Source: SSF26 sp037443945 (GTDB lineage Bacteria > Chloroflexota > Anaerolineae > J102). From it: a stretch of 64,000 nucleotides of DNA. Position numbers and translations under genes: made by a program. Shown here in pieces: positions 25,389 to 34,396 of this stretch. Within the stretch, counting starts at the first letter, position 1. Each line of letters begins with the position of its first letter. The notes under the pieces are model-generated. The model was not told the DNA's origin, searched no databases, and saw only the letters and a list, made by a program, of their open reading frames with translations. The stretch is taken from NCBI GenBank assembly GCA_037443945.1, contig JBBINH010000012.1:15102-79101 (forward strand), read 5' to 3'.

Positions 25389-27347
25389 TTATTCGACGTG
25401 GATCACGCTCAGGATGACCCTGTCCGCGTCTTTCTCGCCCGCTCCCACCCGATGCAGGCGTTGGCCGGTGGTGAATTCGTACCAACCGGCCTGCAGCACA
25501 TACGCCCCGCTCGGCAGATCCGGCGGTAACGACAGCCGATACTCGTCCCGGATGATTTCCCCCGGTTGCCAGGTAGGGGTGGGGCAGGTCTGATGGCAAG
25601 GGGGATTGTCCCATCCGGTTATGTAGCGACCCTCGGCATCGAGAAGCTGGGTGAACACCGTGTAGGAAACCGGGATCGGCGCTTCGGCCTGCCAATAGAG
25701 GGCCAAAGTCAACGTCTCGCCGCCGCGCACGGTCGTCTTCTCCAGGTCATAACCCAGCAGGCGGATGCCCGCTTCAAAACGGCGTTCCAGGCTAACGGCA
25801 GGTCGGAGGGAGTCGTACCGGGGCGGCAAGAAGATGCGCAGCTCGTGGTGCAGGGGGCCGAAATCGGGTACCGTCTTCACCCACCGATAGTGGCCGTAGA
25901 GCGTCGCCAGGATCTGTTCGCGCTCCCCGTAGAGGAGATGGTCCAGATCGTAGGTGGTCATGGCCACCACCGGCTGCGGTTGCTGCAACGCCTCCTGCAA
26001 GAGGGCATTGTTGATCACCTTGTGCCGTTCCGCTGCGGCCGTGGACCATGTTGGCCGATAGGCAAAGATGGACATCTCATAGCCCGGTACCAGGCGCAGG
26101 TGGCTTTCGATCACCAAAGGTGTGGCAAAGGTGAGAATCGGACTGCCGGGCGGGACCACGCTTTCGATGTAGCGGGCGGCAGCGCGCACGACGGCAATGT
26201 GATGCCGCGGTGGCCACCGCACCAAATCGTAAGCGAGGACATGGTACCCTTGCCAGCCGGCATTGAGGGCCAGGAGCCCGATCACACCCGGTATCAGCAA
26301 CGGCCGCATGCGCTTGCGGAGCAGCACGGCGCCGAGCTTGACCAGCGTCAGACTGCCCAGAATCGTGACCAGGGGCATCTCTAGGCTATGATAAAAGCTC
26401 ATGGTCGTGCGTGGCAGCAAATGGGCGCCGAACAACGCCAGCACCGTCAGCCCCATGGCCATTTCGGGCAGATGCTCTTGGAGCCATGGGCGTCGCGAAC
26501 GACTGCGCACCAGGCGGATCGCACCCCCGACCAGGCCCGCCGTGAAAAGCAGCCAGGGGATGGCAAAATCGCGCAAGCTGGTGTACAGGCTATGCCGGCG
26601 CACGCGAGGCCAAGCTTCCGGCGTCATACGGTCGGTATGGAAGCCGAAGATGTCGTAGAGCATGACCTCGCCGCTCCAGGCCAGAAAGGGACCGAAAAAC
26701 AGCACCCCGGCCAGGACCGTTGTTACCCCCACCAGCACAAGCGCACGTTTCCGCTGTCGGCTGCTGTACACCAGATAGGGCAAAACGACCACCAGGGCGG
26801 CCGCCGCCGACAGACGGGCCGCCGCTGCCGCCATCAACGCCAGCGCAGCGATGAAATGACGCCGGTTCTCGTGGGCGGTATCGAGGCTTTGGTAAAAAGC
26901 CAGCAGCAACAACGTGGAAGTCAGCGCATAAGGAGCCGAGTAGGCCAGGAGATAGGAACCGGCGACGAGGGTTGTTGTCTGCAGCCACAGGAAAAGCAAA
27001 CCCGCCCACGCTCCTCCGCGACGTTGGGCAAACCGATAGCCGAGCACCAGCCCCACAGTGGCCAGCACCCAGGTCGTCAGACGCCCCTGATACAGCCCCT
27101 GTCCCCATAGCAGACGGAACAACCCATACACATAGGGCATCAGGGGCGCCTGCGGAAAGGCGAAATCACGATAGGGTAGGCGGCCTTCGTACACCAGGCG
27201 GGCTGCCCACAGATACCAACCCTCATCGAGATTGACCTCGCGATACACGCCGAAAAAGGCGGACGTGGCCAGAAAGGCCACCATGCCGCCGACGAGAGCC
27301 GGCCGAAAGAACATACCGGACGGCCATGCCCGGTTAGCGCGGGGCAT
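25389..27347 (-). CDS. GT39/ArnT-like membrane glycosyltransferase
   Basis: A 652-aa GT-C type protein with about ten membrane helices in the first 370 residues. The catalytic Asp-Glu of this superfamily is in the first outside loop, VNLDEGWYLW. Such enzymes use polyprenyl-phosphate sugars to glycosylate proteins or lipids outside the membrane. Residues about 520-652 form a beta-sandwich-like domain (LALYWQAEAPIPVSYTVFTQ, LPSGAYVLQAGWYEF) common at the end of such proteins in Chloroflexota. The start overlaps the end of the upstream glycosidase-like gene by 14 bases, so the two are probably coupled. No clear Shine-Dalgarno. Confidence 0.78.
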   Translation of the reverse strand: MPRANRAWPSGMFFRPALVGGMVAFLATSAFFGVYREVNLDEGWYLWAARLVYEGRLPYRDFAFPQAPLMPYVYGLFRLLWGQGLYQGRLTTWVLATVGLVLGYRFAQRRGGAWAGLLFLWLQTTTLVAGSYLLAYSAPYALTSTLLLLAFYQSLDTAHENRRHFIAALALMAAAAARLSAAAALVVVLPYLVYSSRQRKRALVLVGVTTVLAGVLFFGPFLAWSGEVMLYDIFGFHTDRMTPEAWPRVRRHSLYTSLRDFAIPWLLFTAGLVGGAIRLVRSRSRRPWLQEHLPEMAMGLTVLALFGAHLLPRTTMSFYHSLEMPLVTILGSLTLVKLGAVLLRKRMRPLLIPGVIGLLALNAGWQGYHVLAYDLVRWPPRHHIAVVRAAARYIESVVPPGSPILTFATPLVIESHLRLVPGYEMSIFAYRPTWSTAAAERHKVINNALLQEALQQPQPVVAMTTYDLDHLLYGEREQILATLYGHYRWVKTVPDFGPLHHELRIFLPPRYDSLRPAVSLERRFEAGIRLLGYDLEKTTVRGGETLTLALYWQAEAPIPVSYTVFTQLLDAEGRYITGWDNPPCHQTCPTPTWQPGEIIRDEYRLSLPPDLPSGAYVLQAGWYEFTTGQRLHRVGAGEKDADRVILSVIHVE

Positions 27348-28791
27348 AAGGACAGGTTGTGCCTCTCAGGCCGTTCAAGTAGACACAAAGGGCAATAAAC
27401 GCCGGCCGCCAATACGTGTGTCCGGGCGGGCTGGGGTCCATGATCGACCAGTAGTACTGTTCGGTCTCAGGCGTCCACTCGGAGTCGGGCATGTAGATGA
27501 GGGACATCAGCCCCACCCAGGGCCAGTTCTGCTGCGCCCACTTGTAGGCCCGCACCAGGTAATCGGCCTGGACGAAGGGATCGATGCCGGCGCCGCCGCC
27601 ATGCCAGTAATAGGGACTGTCCGGTCGTGGGTCGAAGGTCCAGCCGAATTCGAGGATGACGATACGCTTACGACCGTCGCCATAGCGTTCCATAAGCCGG
27701 CGAATATCCTCGACATGGCGGAAGCTGTACACCCGCAATCGCTCGGGCGGACTGGGGTCGCGATTGTACCAGGCCGGATTCGAGGGAATGGCGCCGGGAT
27801 CTGTCTCCGGCGGCACGGCGTAGCCGGCCGCGTGCGCTCCCAACATGTCGAAATAGCCGTCGCTGTTGCCGCCCATGGCCTGGTACATCAGCTCGTAGAA
27901 CTTCATATCGTACATGGCCTCGGCCTGATCGGCCGTGGTGGGAGCCATGCCGGCGGTGATGACGAGGGCGTTGGGGTCTTCGGCTTTGATGGCCCGATAG
28001 GCCTTGCGCAACATCTGGGCATAACCGGCGGGATCGGGCGGCTTATTGCCCCATTCGCGCGCCAGGTTGGGTTCATTCCAGATCTGATAGGCATGAATGC
28101 GACCGCGATAACGGCGGGCCAGCGCGGCGACGAATTCGGCGAAGAAATCGGCATTTTCCGGTGGGTTGCCGGCCCAAAAGGCCCGGTCCGCCGTGGGAGA
28201 CACACGCACCAGCAGCTTCAGACCGTATTGCTCGACCTGATCCACGATGCGGTCGGTGCGCGACCAATCGTATTGCCCACGGCCGGCGCCTTCGATGTCC
28301 TGCCAGGCAAACCACTGCTTGACCCAATTGAAACCGGCATCCCGCATCAGGCCCAGATCGCGATCGGCGACTTCCGGTCGCCACCAAAGAAAGGCCTGGG
28401 CGCCGAAATCGGGTGAACGCATGGCGACCGGCACAACCGGGCGGGTTGGCGTCGGGGGTAGCGGGGTTGGTGTCGGAGGTAGCGGGTTCGGCGTTGCGGT
28501 GTCGGCAGGGGGCGTGGTGCTCTCGGCGGTGGCCTGGGGGATGGGCGTGGGGTCGACGGCGGGCGCATTCGGTGTGGCCGTCGCCGGGTCAGGCGTAGCG
28601 ACCGGAACCGGTGGGGTTACGACGATGCTCGCCGGTGTGGGGGTCGACATCGCCGACGGAACCGGCGTGGGGGTCTTCGTCGGGGTTGGCGTCGGCGTCG
28701 GAGCCGGCGTACAACCGGACGCGGCCAGGGCCAGGAGCACAAAAGCCATCAGCACCCGAACCCGAACGGAAACACAACAGAGCAGTGTCAT
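27334..28791 (-). CDS. Lipoprotein with GH-A clan (cellulase-like) domain
   Basis: A 485-aa predicted lipoprotein. The signal peptide ends at a lipobox (LALAASGC, Cys27). A Thr/Pro/Ala linker of about 100 residues follows, then a TIM-barrel of the cellulase superfamily with acid/base Glu in IWNEPN (about residue 239) and nucleophile Glu in ILEFGW (about residue 380). It should act on a polysaccharide at the outer face of the cell membrane. I start at 28791 because that gives a complete signal peptide with a basic n-region; other ATGs exist. It sits between another secreted GH-A-like gene and the GT39-like gene, suggesting a surface-polysaccharide role. Confidence 0.75.
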   Translation of the reverse strand: MTLLCCVSVRVRVLMAFVLLALAASGCTPAPTPTPTPTKTPTPVPSAMSTPTPASIVVTPPVPVATPDPATATPNAPAVDPTPIPQATAESTTPPADTATPNPLPPTPTPLPPTPTRPVVPVAMRSPDFGAQAFLWWRPEVADRDLGLMRDAGFNWVKQWFAWQDIEGAGRGQYDWSRTDRIVDQVEQYGLKLLVRVSPTADRAFWAGNPPENADFFAEFVAALARRYRGRIHAYQIWNEPNLAREWGNKPPDPAGYAQMLRKAYRAIKAEDPNALVITAGMAPTTADQAEAMYDMKFYELMYQAMGGNSDGYFDMLGAHAAGYAVPPETDPGAIPSNPAWYNRDPSPPERLRVYSFRHVEDIRRLMERYGDGRKRIVILEFGWTFDPRPDSPYYWHGGGAGIDPFVQADYLVRAYKWAQQNWPWVGLMSLIYMPDSEWTPETEQYYWSIMDPSPPGHTYWRPAFIALCVYLNGLRGTTCPYAPR

Positions 28792-28845
28792 GGGCACAGG
28801 AAAGCGCAAGGGACGGCGAAGTGGAAGGGACATCAACGGCACGGA

Positions 28846-28893
28846 AAGGCGTGAAACGCGGAGGGCATCCCGGCTCCCGACGTTTCACGCCTT
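28846..28893. repeat. Perfect 13-bp inverted repeat (stem-loop) between two glycosidase-like genes
   Basis: AAGGCGTGAAACG (28846-28858) and CGTTTCACGCCTT (28881-28893) are perfect arms with a 22-base loop that can fold further (GGAG with CTCC). It lies in the 141-base gap after the 1060-aa protein gene on the same strand. There is no T-run, so it is not a standard terminator. It may stabilise or separate the two mRNAs, or be a repetitive extragenic palindrome. Confidence 0.7.
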
Positions 28894-28932
28894 CCAGTGA
28901 CGGCGCCGAAGTCGCCGCGGTTCCGTCAAGGG

Positions 28933-31900
28933 CTATTTCGGCATATTGCGCAGGGCATCGTAGGTCGGACGTCCCCAGATGCCCCATTGGGCCAGTTCGG
29001 TACCGGGGTTGGTCAGGTGGAAGTTCAAGTTCCACAAGAAAGCAGGACCGACAAAGCCCCAGTTTTTCATCATCTGGTAGAACTCGACGGTCCAGCGCGC
29101 CTGCTCTTCGTAGCTGTTGTCGTTGGCATAGCCGTAAGCCGGATGTAAAGCGCCGCCGGCGGCCCAGCCGAATTCCGTCGGCCAGATGCGCTTGTTGACA
29201 TCGCCGTACTTGAGCATGATGTTGCGATAGCCCTCCATCGTCGAACGGGCCGACCAGGAATGATGCGGGCTGTCGCACGGGCCGCGGAAGCTGGTACCTT
29301 TCTGGCGGATGTAATCGCAGGCCTGTTGCCAGGTCAGACTGGGTGGCACATTGTAACCGCTGGGATGGGCGCCGATGCCATCGGCGTAGTTTTTGAGGCC
29401 GTGCTGATACATGGCCTCCAGATACTTGAAGTCGTCAATGGCCAGCGCGCCCACATCGCCGGCGGGTGTCAGCGCGCCGCTGATAACGTACATCTGCGGA
29501 CAGGCGCCCTTGATGGCGGCATAAGCTCGCTTGAGCAGCTCCATGTACCGGGCCGGGTCCAGCGGTTCGTTGCCCCACTCGTAGTGCAGATTCTGCTCGT
29601 TCCAAACCTCGATGGCCTGGACACGGCCGCAGAACTGGCGGGCATAGACGGCCAGGAAGTTGGCGAAGGTCTGCGGGTCGGCCGGTGGCCCTTCGACGCT
29701 CAGGTCGGTGTTGGGCGGTCGGGACCAGTTGGGCGCTTTGACAATGGAAGCGAGGATGTTCAAGCCCTGACCGTGGAAGAAACTGACCAGGCGTTCCTGT
29801 TCGCTCAGGTCAATCTGACCCGGAGCCGGTTCCAGGTACTTCCAGGGTACTTGCCATTTCACCCAGTTGAAGCCCATGCCCTTGATGGCATTGGCCGCAA
29901 AAGCAATATCGGCGCCGCCGTAGGGCTGGATCTGGATGCCATAACCGAAGCTGCCGCCGCCGGCCGGTCGCGGGGCCGGCGGATTGCTGCCACCCGAGGA
30001 GGGTGCCGGCTGTTGGGCAACCGTAACCGGCGGTGGTGTGGGGATATTCTGCGCTACGGCGACGGCCTCAACCGGTCCGAGGGTGCGCACGCGACTGGCG
30101 ATGATCCACACCGGTTTACCGTCGGTGCCCTCCAATTGCCACCAACTGCCGTTTTGGTTCTTGCCGATGATCTTCAACTGCTGTCCTGCGTTCAGGCGAC
30201 CGGCAAGGGGATAGTTTGTGCCGGGACCCTGCCGCAGATTGGTCGTATCCACGGCCACGGCTACGGCAAAAGGCAGCGGTGTCGCCGTGGGTGTAGGGGT
30301 GGGCGTGGGGGTGAACTCGGGGGTTGGCGTCGGTGTGGGGGTGTAGGTGGCCACCGGCACCGGCACCTCTTGGGCCATCACCGGTTGACCATCTTTCATC
30401 AGGGCGACCTTGATCTTATACGTACCGGGTTGGTCGGGGACGGCAAGCTGAACCGGCTCCTGGAGGCCGGTCTCGGCCTGGGCTACCACGGTGCCTTGCT
30501 CATCGCTCACCGTCCACGACAGACCCAGAGACTGCTCGCGCAGGGCGGGAGGATTGCCGGCGGCGTAACTGCGTAGGACATCCCAGGTAGCCGGGTCCAG
30601 GTCCTCGCTTTGCAGCGATTCGACATAAACGCCTGCGAGATGGAAACGGTTGGCCAGGGATACTTTATAGGCCAAACTGGCGGCGTCTTCCAGAAAGACC
30701 ACGCGCTCTTCGCCGCTTTGGCCGCGATACCGATACCAGGAGATCCCCGTCGTGGGATCGAATTGCAACGGTGTCGCGACGAGCCGGCTTTGCACGGCCG
30801 CCTGCAGGGTTTCGCCCGGCAGGAGCACCGGATCGGACGTGGTGATGGCTCCTGTCAGCGGCGCCAACACCTCCTGGTACCCGCGGAAGAGGAAGTAGTT
30901 ATCGGCCTGTTCGACGGTGCGGGCCGGCAAGCGCAACAGGACTTTACTGCGGTTGATCTCGTCGGTGGCCCAGTTTAACAGGTCCTCGACTTCACCGCCG
31001 GGGGCGTAGGCCAGGGGATTGTCGGGTCCGGGGACGATGATGAGATCGGCGATGGCGCCGAGGGCACGCCAATCATAGCCGAAGGTCTCCCAGGTGCTGA
31101 CGGCGACGCGCACAGGCACATCGAGGAACAGGGCCAGTTGTTTGCCGTCTTCATGCAGGCGCCTGGCCAGATTGCCCACAAAGCGGACGAAATCGGCCTT
31201 CAGAGGCGGATCGACTCCCCGGAAGTCAAGGGCCACACCATCGTACAACCCGCTGGCGGCAATTTCGGCCAGGGTGCTGATGTGGATCGTCTGCATCTCT
31301 TCGTCGATCAACAGATTCGCCAGCAGGTCGGTGCGGGGGATCTGACCGGGTTCGTAATTGCGCACGGTCGCGAAGGTCTTGTACGTGGTCCCGGCCGTAG
31401 ACGGCAGGTCGAGAACGCCATCCACACTGCCATCCCCGCGCAAGGTCAGCACGGTGGGGAAGAGGATGGTCGTGGCGGCAGCGGCTGCGGACGGGAGGGT
31501 CTTGCCACGCGGTAGCTCGACACCCACGGTGGGCAATAGAGGTGCCGTCTGCACCACCATGAAGGCCGTGGGCAGGAAAGGCAGATCGCTTTCCAAGACC
31601 TCTTCTTCGGGGATCAGGCGGTTGGGTATCCATTCCCAGCGTTCCCCGTTCCAGTTGTACACATCGAGGGTTTCGTAAGGCAGGGAGTCGTTGGGGATGG
31701 GGATGGTCACGACCACGCGCGTGGGTGCGCTACCCCGCAGGGCCAGGCGATAGACCGGACTGCGGGGGCGCAAATGGCCGGGTAAGGCTGCGGCGGCGCG
31801 GCGTAGATCTTCCTCGGTGTCCCCGCGTTCGAAGTCGGCCCGGGGTACCGAGTCGAACTTGAGGTAGGTCTCGCTGCCCGCCACCAGACCGTCGGCAGGG

Positions 31901-32115
31901 ACGATGACCCGCGTGCCGTCGGGGTCGCGCACTTCGCCCTGGGTAGGCGAAATGAGGGTGTAACCGATCGTCTGCAGACGTTGTCCTAACTCAATCGGCG
32001 GCAAGAGTAGCGCCAGCATCAGCAAAAGCGGGATCAGCACAAAGTTGAGAAAGCGTCCCGTGGTTTTGCTTTCGAGGAAGCGGCCGAAACCGGAGAGGAA
32101 GGAACTGGACTGCAT
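28933..32115 (-). CDS. Large surface protein: GH18-like, SH3b and GH-A domains
   Basis: A 1060-aa protein. An N-terminal membrane helix (FVLIPLLLMLALLLPP) anchors it. Residues about 230-480 resemble the spore-germination/GH18 barrel (GLYDGVALDFRGVDP, about residue 295), but the position of the catalytic Glu is Arg, so this part is probably inactive. A beta domain and Thr-Pro linker follow, then an SH3b domain (about 620-680, NLRQGPGTNYPLAGRL). The C-terminal 340 residues form a GH-A barrel with acid/base Glu in VWNEQN (about 838) and nucleophile Glu in PTEFGW (about 983). The C-terminal barrel resembles that of the next gene. An AGGAG lies 15 bases upstream, further than usual. Confidence 0.75.
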   Translation of the reverse strand: MQSSSFLSGFGRFLESKTTGRFLNFVLIPLLLMLALLLPPIELGQRLQTIGYTLISPTQGEVRDPDGTRVIVPADGLVAGSETYLKFDSVPRADFERGDTEEDLRRAAAALPGHLRPRSPVYRLALRGSAPTRVVVTIPIPNDSLPYETLDVYNWNGERWEWIPNRLIPEEEVLESDLPFLPTAFMVVQTAPLLPTVGVELPRGKTLPSAAAAATTILFPTVLTLRGDGSVDGVLDLPSTAGTTYKTFATVRNYEPGQIPRTDLLANLLIDEEMQTIHISTLAEIAASGLYDGVALDFRGVDPPLKADFVRFVGNLARRLHEDGKQLALFLDVPVRVAVSTWETFGYDWRALGAIADLIIVPGPDNPLAYAPGGEVEDLLNWATDEINRSKVLLRLPARTVEQADNYFLFRGYQEVLAPLTGAITTSDPVLLPGETLQAAVQSRLVATPLQFDPTTGISWYRYRGQSGEERVVFLEDAASLAYKVSLANRFHLAGVYVESLQSEDLDPATWDVLRSYAAGNPPALREQSLGLSWTVSDEQGTVVAQAETGLQEPVQLAVPDQPGTYKIKVALMKDGQPVMAQEVPVPVATYTPTPTPTPEFTPTPTPTPTATPLPFAVAVAVDTTNLRQGPGTNYPLAGRLNAGQQLKIIGKNQNGSWWQLEGTDGKPVWIIASRVRTLGPVEAVAVAQNIPTPPPVTVAQQPAPSSGGSNPPAPRPAGGGSFGYGIQIQPYGGADIAFAANAIKGMGFNWVKWQVPWKYLEPAPGQIDLSEQERLVSFFHGQGLNILASIVKAPNWSRPPNTDLSVEGPPADPQTFANFLAVYARQFCGRVQAIEVWNEQNLHYEWGNEPLDPARYMELLKRAYAAIKGACPQMYVISGALTPAGDVGALAIDDFKYLEAMYQHGLKNYADGIGAHPSGYNVPPSLTWQQACDYIRQKGTSFRGPCDSPHHSWSARSTMEGYRNIMLKYGDVNKRIWPTEFGWAAGGALHPAYGYANDNSYEEQARWTVEFYQMMKNWGFVGPAFLWNLNFHLTNPGTELAQWGIWGRPTYDALRNMPK

Positions 32116-32327
32116 GGCTCGTTTTTTCGTCTCCTAAACAAAACGACACCCGCCATAGGGCTTCAGGGCGCAGGCGCGTCGAAGCCGATACCGGCGGGTG
32201 AGGGATAGGCTATGGCAATGAGGATGGGGGAACGACCCCGAACGGGGAGAAAGTTGCGGGGCGTCGACCGAAAGGGAAGGTCTAAGGGGCATGGCAGGGA
32301 TGCACGTCCCGTCGAAATGGGCAGCGG
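32116..32327 (-). promoter_or_regulatory. Structured ~210-base 5' leader of the 1060-aa surface protein
   Basis: The leader between the promoter at 32334 and the start codon contains a nested stem: CACCCGCC (32193-32200 on the other strand) pairs with GGCGGGTG (32147-32154), and inside it GGCTTC pairs with GAAGCC (32159-32164 with 32181-32186). After the outer stem comes TCGTTTTGTTT and then AGGAG. A small CCCCG-TT-CGGGG hairpin lies further upstream. This could be an attenuator or an unidentified riboswitch; no known class was recognised. Bases 32363-32564 hold nothing I can name. Confidence 0.4.
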
Positions 32328-32333
32328 ACGGGG

Positions 32334-32362
32334 ATTGTAGCATAGCGGCGAGGGAATGGCAA
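32334..32362 (-). promoter_or_regulatory. Promoter of the 1060-aa surface protein gene
   Basis: On the minus strand TTGCCA (32357-32362) and TACAAT (32334-32339) with a 17-base spacer. Transcription would start near 32327, leaving a long leader. Confidence 0.65.
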
Positions 32363-32564
32363 ACCCTTCGGCCCTCGGGCACACAGGATCGAGCGCCGCA
32401 CGCGTATCGCGGTTCGGCATCACGGTGGGCCGGCCCTCGGCGCCGGGCGGCCTGAGAAACGCGGTGGAACTATCGGCGGGCCGACGGGGCCCTTCTTCGG
32501 AGCCCCAGGACGAGGCATGCACCCACCACGCCTCGGCCTCGTTTCGGCTTTGGCAGACTCGCTT

Positions 32565-34361
32565 TCAGGGCGAAGGCGCTTCCGCTTCAGAATTCGGCGC
32601 TGCCGTGCCGTAGCGTTGCCCTAGACTGCGCCGCGAGATCAGGATGTAGTACCGTCGATCTCCACGGCGTCCCCGTAGACTGGCCGGGTTATACGTCCAA
32701 ATCAGGGCACGAGTAAAGCCATCTTCCCAAAACCGGACAAAGCGCGCCCACAAACCGCGCCCCGTCTCCAGCGGCCGGATCTCGATGTCGAGCCGTGCGG
32801 CCAACGGCGTGAGCATCTGCGGCTCGTACTGGCCGGCCGCCAGCCACGTTCCCCCGAAGACCTCGACCCCTGCCCAACGAGGGTCATGCTGCACATGGTC
32901 GGCCAGCAACCGTAACGAGGTCAGAAGCCGGTGTCGAAACGTCCGCGCCCAGGCCAGATCGGGACCGGTTGGTGGCATGGGCGGGATATGCTCATTCCAG
33001 AAATGCAACTCGCCGATGGCATCGCCTGGGTGGACCCGTGTGCCGTCGGCCAAGACCCAGGCATAACGGCTGCGGCTACGCCGCAGGCGGAAGATACAAT
33101 CAGGCCAATCGCTGAATTCGTAGATACCCATCAGACGACGCAGCAAGGCATCGAAGCGGCGAACGATAGCGCGGGCGATCCGGGCGGGCAGACGGTGCCA
33201 CCACGAGGCCGGTCTGTCAGGCGCCAACGGCTCGAGTCGCCCATCGCCCACCAGCCGAAACGATTCCCCGCGCCATGTGATCCGTCGTCCCCACAGGCCG
33301 GCCACCCAGATGACTGCACTCAGACAATCCCGTATCGGCAACCACACCAGCCATCGCCGCAGGGCCTGCTGATCGGTCGCCGTCATGATCAACCAGGCCA
33401 CGGACCAGCGCACGACCAGGGAACCGGCTATCATCGCCCAACCCAAGCGACCGAAATCACTGACGATCAGGTACAGAAGGGCCAGGGGCAGGGTATACGT
33501 CAGCCACAACCCCGGATACTCGGCTGGACGACTGACGCGATTGCATTGCATCCAGCGGACCTCGCGTTCCCACTGTTCGCGAAAATTGGTAGCCCCGAGC
33601 GGGGTCACCATCAGATAGCGGGAGAGATGAACGCGCAGACCGGTGGCGGCAATGCGCACTCCCAGTTGATAGTCATCGGCCAGATAGTCGGCTAGGGCCG
33701 CAAACCCGCCGATGCGGGCCAGGACCTCGCGGCGCAGGCTGTTGCTGGCCCCCATGGCAAAGCGCATCCCCAGCACAAGGCGACCTACCAGGATGGAAGG
33801 CAGGAAGCTGAAGCCCATATGCAAGGCTTCGAGCTTGGCCGTAAAGGTGCGCGGATCGACGGCTTTATACGGGCATGTGACCAGCCCGACCGTCGCATCG
33901 GCCAGCGGCGCCACCACCCGCCGCAGATACTCCGGGCTGACCCGCATATCGCTGTCGCTGATCACCAGGATATCATGGCGGGCAGCGGCGGCCAGATGAT
34001 GGAGCAAACTTGCCTTGCGATTGGTCCCGATAACGTCCGGGGCCAAGATCAGGCGGATAGGATGCTCTTCGTATGTGGTTTGGAGGGTGCGGATAATCGC
34101 GACAACCGGATCGGCCGGATCGGCCACCCCGAACAGGATTTCGTATTCGGGATAATCCTGCTGACAAAAGCTGGCAAAGTTGGCAAAGGCCTCGAAATCC
34201 ACCCCTTTGACCGGCTTGAGAATCGAAACCGGCGGGGTAAAATCGGGTGGTCCTTCCGGTTCATCCTTTCGACTCCAATGGGCTCGTACCAGGACCAGGG
34301 CGATCAGCCAATACAGCCAGCTGGCCGCCGTCAGCAACAGAAGCAAAGCGCTGATCACCAT
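32565..34361 (-). CDS. GT2/GT21-like membrane glycosyltransferase with extra C-terminal domain
   Basis: A 598-aa protein. After one N-terminal membrane helix comes a GT2 domain with donor-binding Asp motif ISDSDMRV, acceptor-site Asp in LADDYQLG and a final block EREVRWMQ that corresponds to (Q/R)xxRW. This is the pattern of ceramide glucosyltransferase/HpnI-type enzymes, which add sugars to lipids. Several more membrane helices follow. Residues about 400-598 form a separate domain (YAWVLADGTRVHPGDAIGELH, GGTWLAAGQYEPQM) that reminds me of the YkoP family; this is tentative. The ATG at 34361 opens a signal-anchor; no good Shine-Dalgarno. Confidence 0.72.
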   Translation of the reverse strand: MVISALLLLLTAASWLYWLIALVLVRAHWSRKDEPEGPPDFTPPVSILKPVKGVDFEAFANFASFCQQDYPEYEILFGVADPADPVVAIIRTLQTTYEEHPIRLILAPDVIGTNRKASLLHHLAAAARHDILVISDSDMRVSPEYLRRVVAPLADATVGLVTCPYKAVDPRTFTAKLEALHMGFSFLPSILVGRLVLGMRFAMGASNSLRREVLARIGGFAALADYLADDYQLGVRIAATGLRVHLSRYLMVTPLGATNFREQWEREVRWMQCNRVSRPAEYPGLWLTYTLPLALLYLIVSDFGRLGWAMIAGSLVVRWSVAWLIMTATDQQALRRWLVWLPIRDCLSAVIWVAGLWGRRITWRGESFRLVGDGRLEPLAPDRPASWWHRLPARIARAIVRRFDALLRRLMGIYEFSDWPDCIFRLRRSRSRYAWVLADGTRVHPGDAIGELHFWNEHIPPMPPTGPDLAWARTFRHRLLTSLRLLADHVQHDPRWAGVEVFGGTWLAAGQYEPQMLTPLAARLDIEIRPLETGRGLWARFVRFWEDGFTRALIWTYNPASLRGRRGDRRYYILISRRSLGQRYGTAAPNSEAEAPSP

Positions 34362-34396
34362 GAGGAAAGCCACCGGTGGATGCCGGTTACGATGAC

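Noticed and set aside
28430..28740. Tandem repeat or CRISPR-like tract
   Set aside because: The regular GGxGTxGG pattern is the reverse complement of Thr-Pro-rich linker codons in the lipoprotein. Similar tracts at 30290-30350, 50460-50530 and 63000-63710 have the same explanation.
32147..32327. c-di-GMP (GEMM) or cobalamin riboswitch
   Set aside because: I compared the leader with the conserved core sequences I know and found no match; only generic stems are present.
32134..32382. 82-aa open frame in the leader of the 1060-aa protein
   Set aside because: It spans the promoter at 32334-32362 and has no Shine-Dalgarno or recognisable composition. The shorter frame from an internal ATG also lacks start signals.
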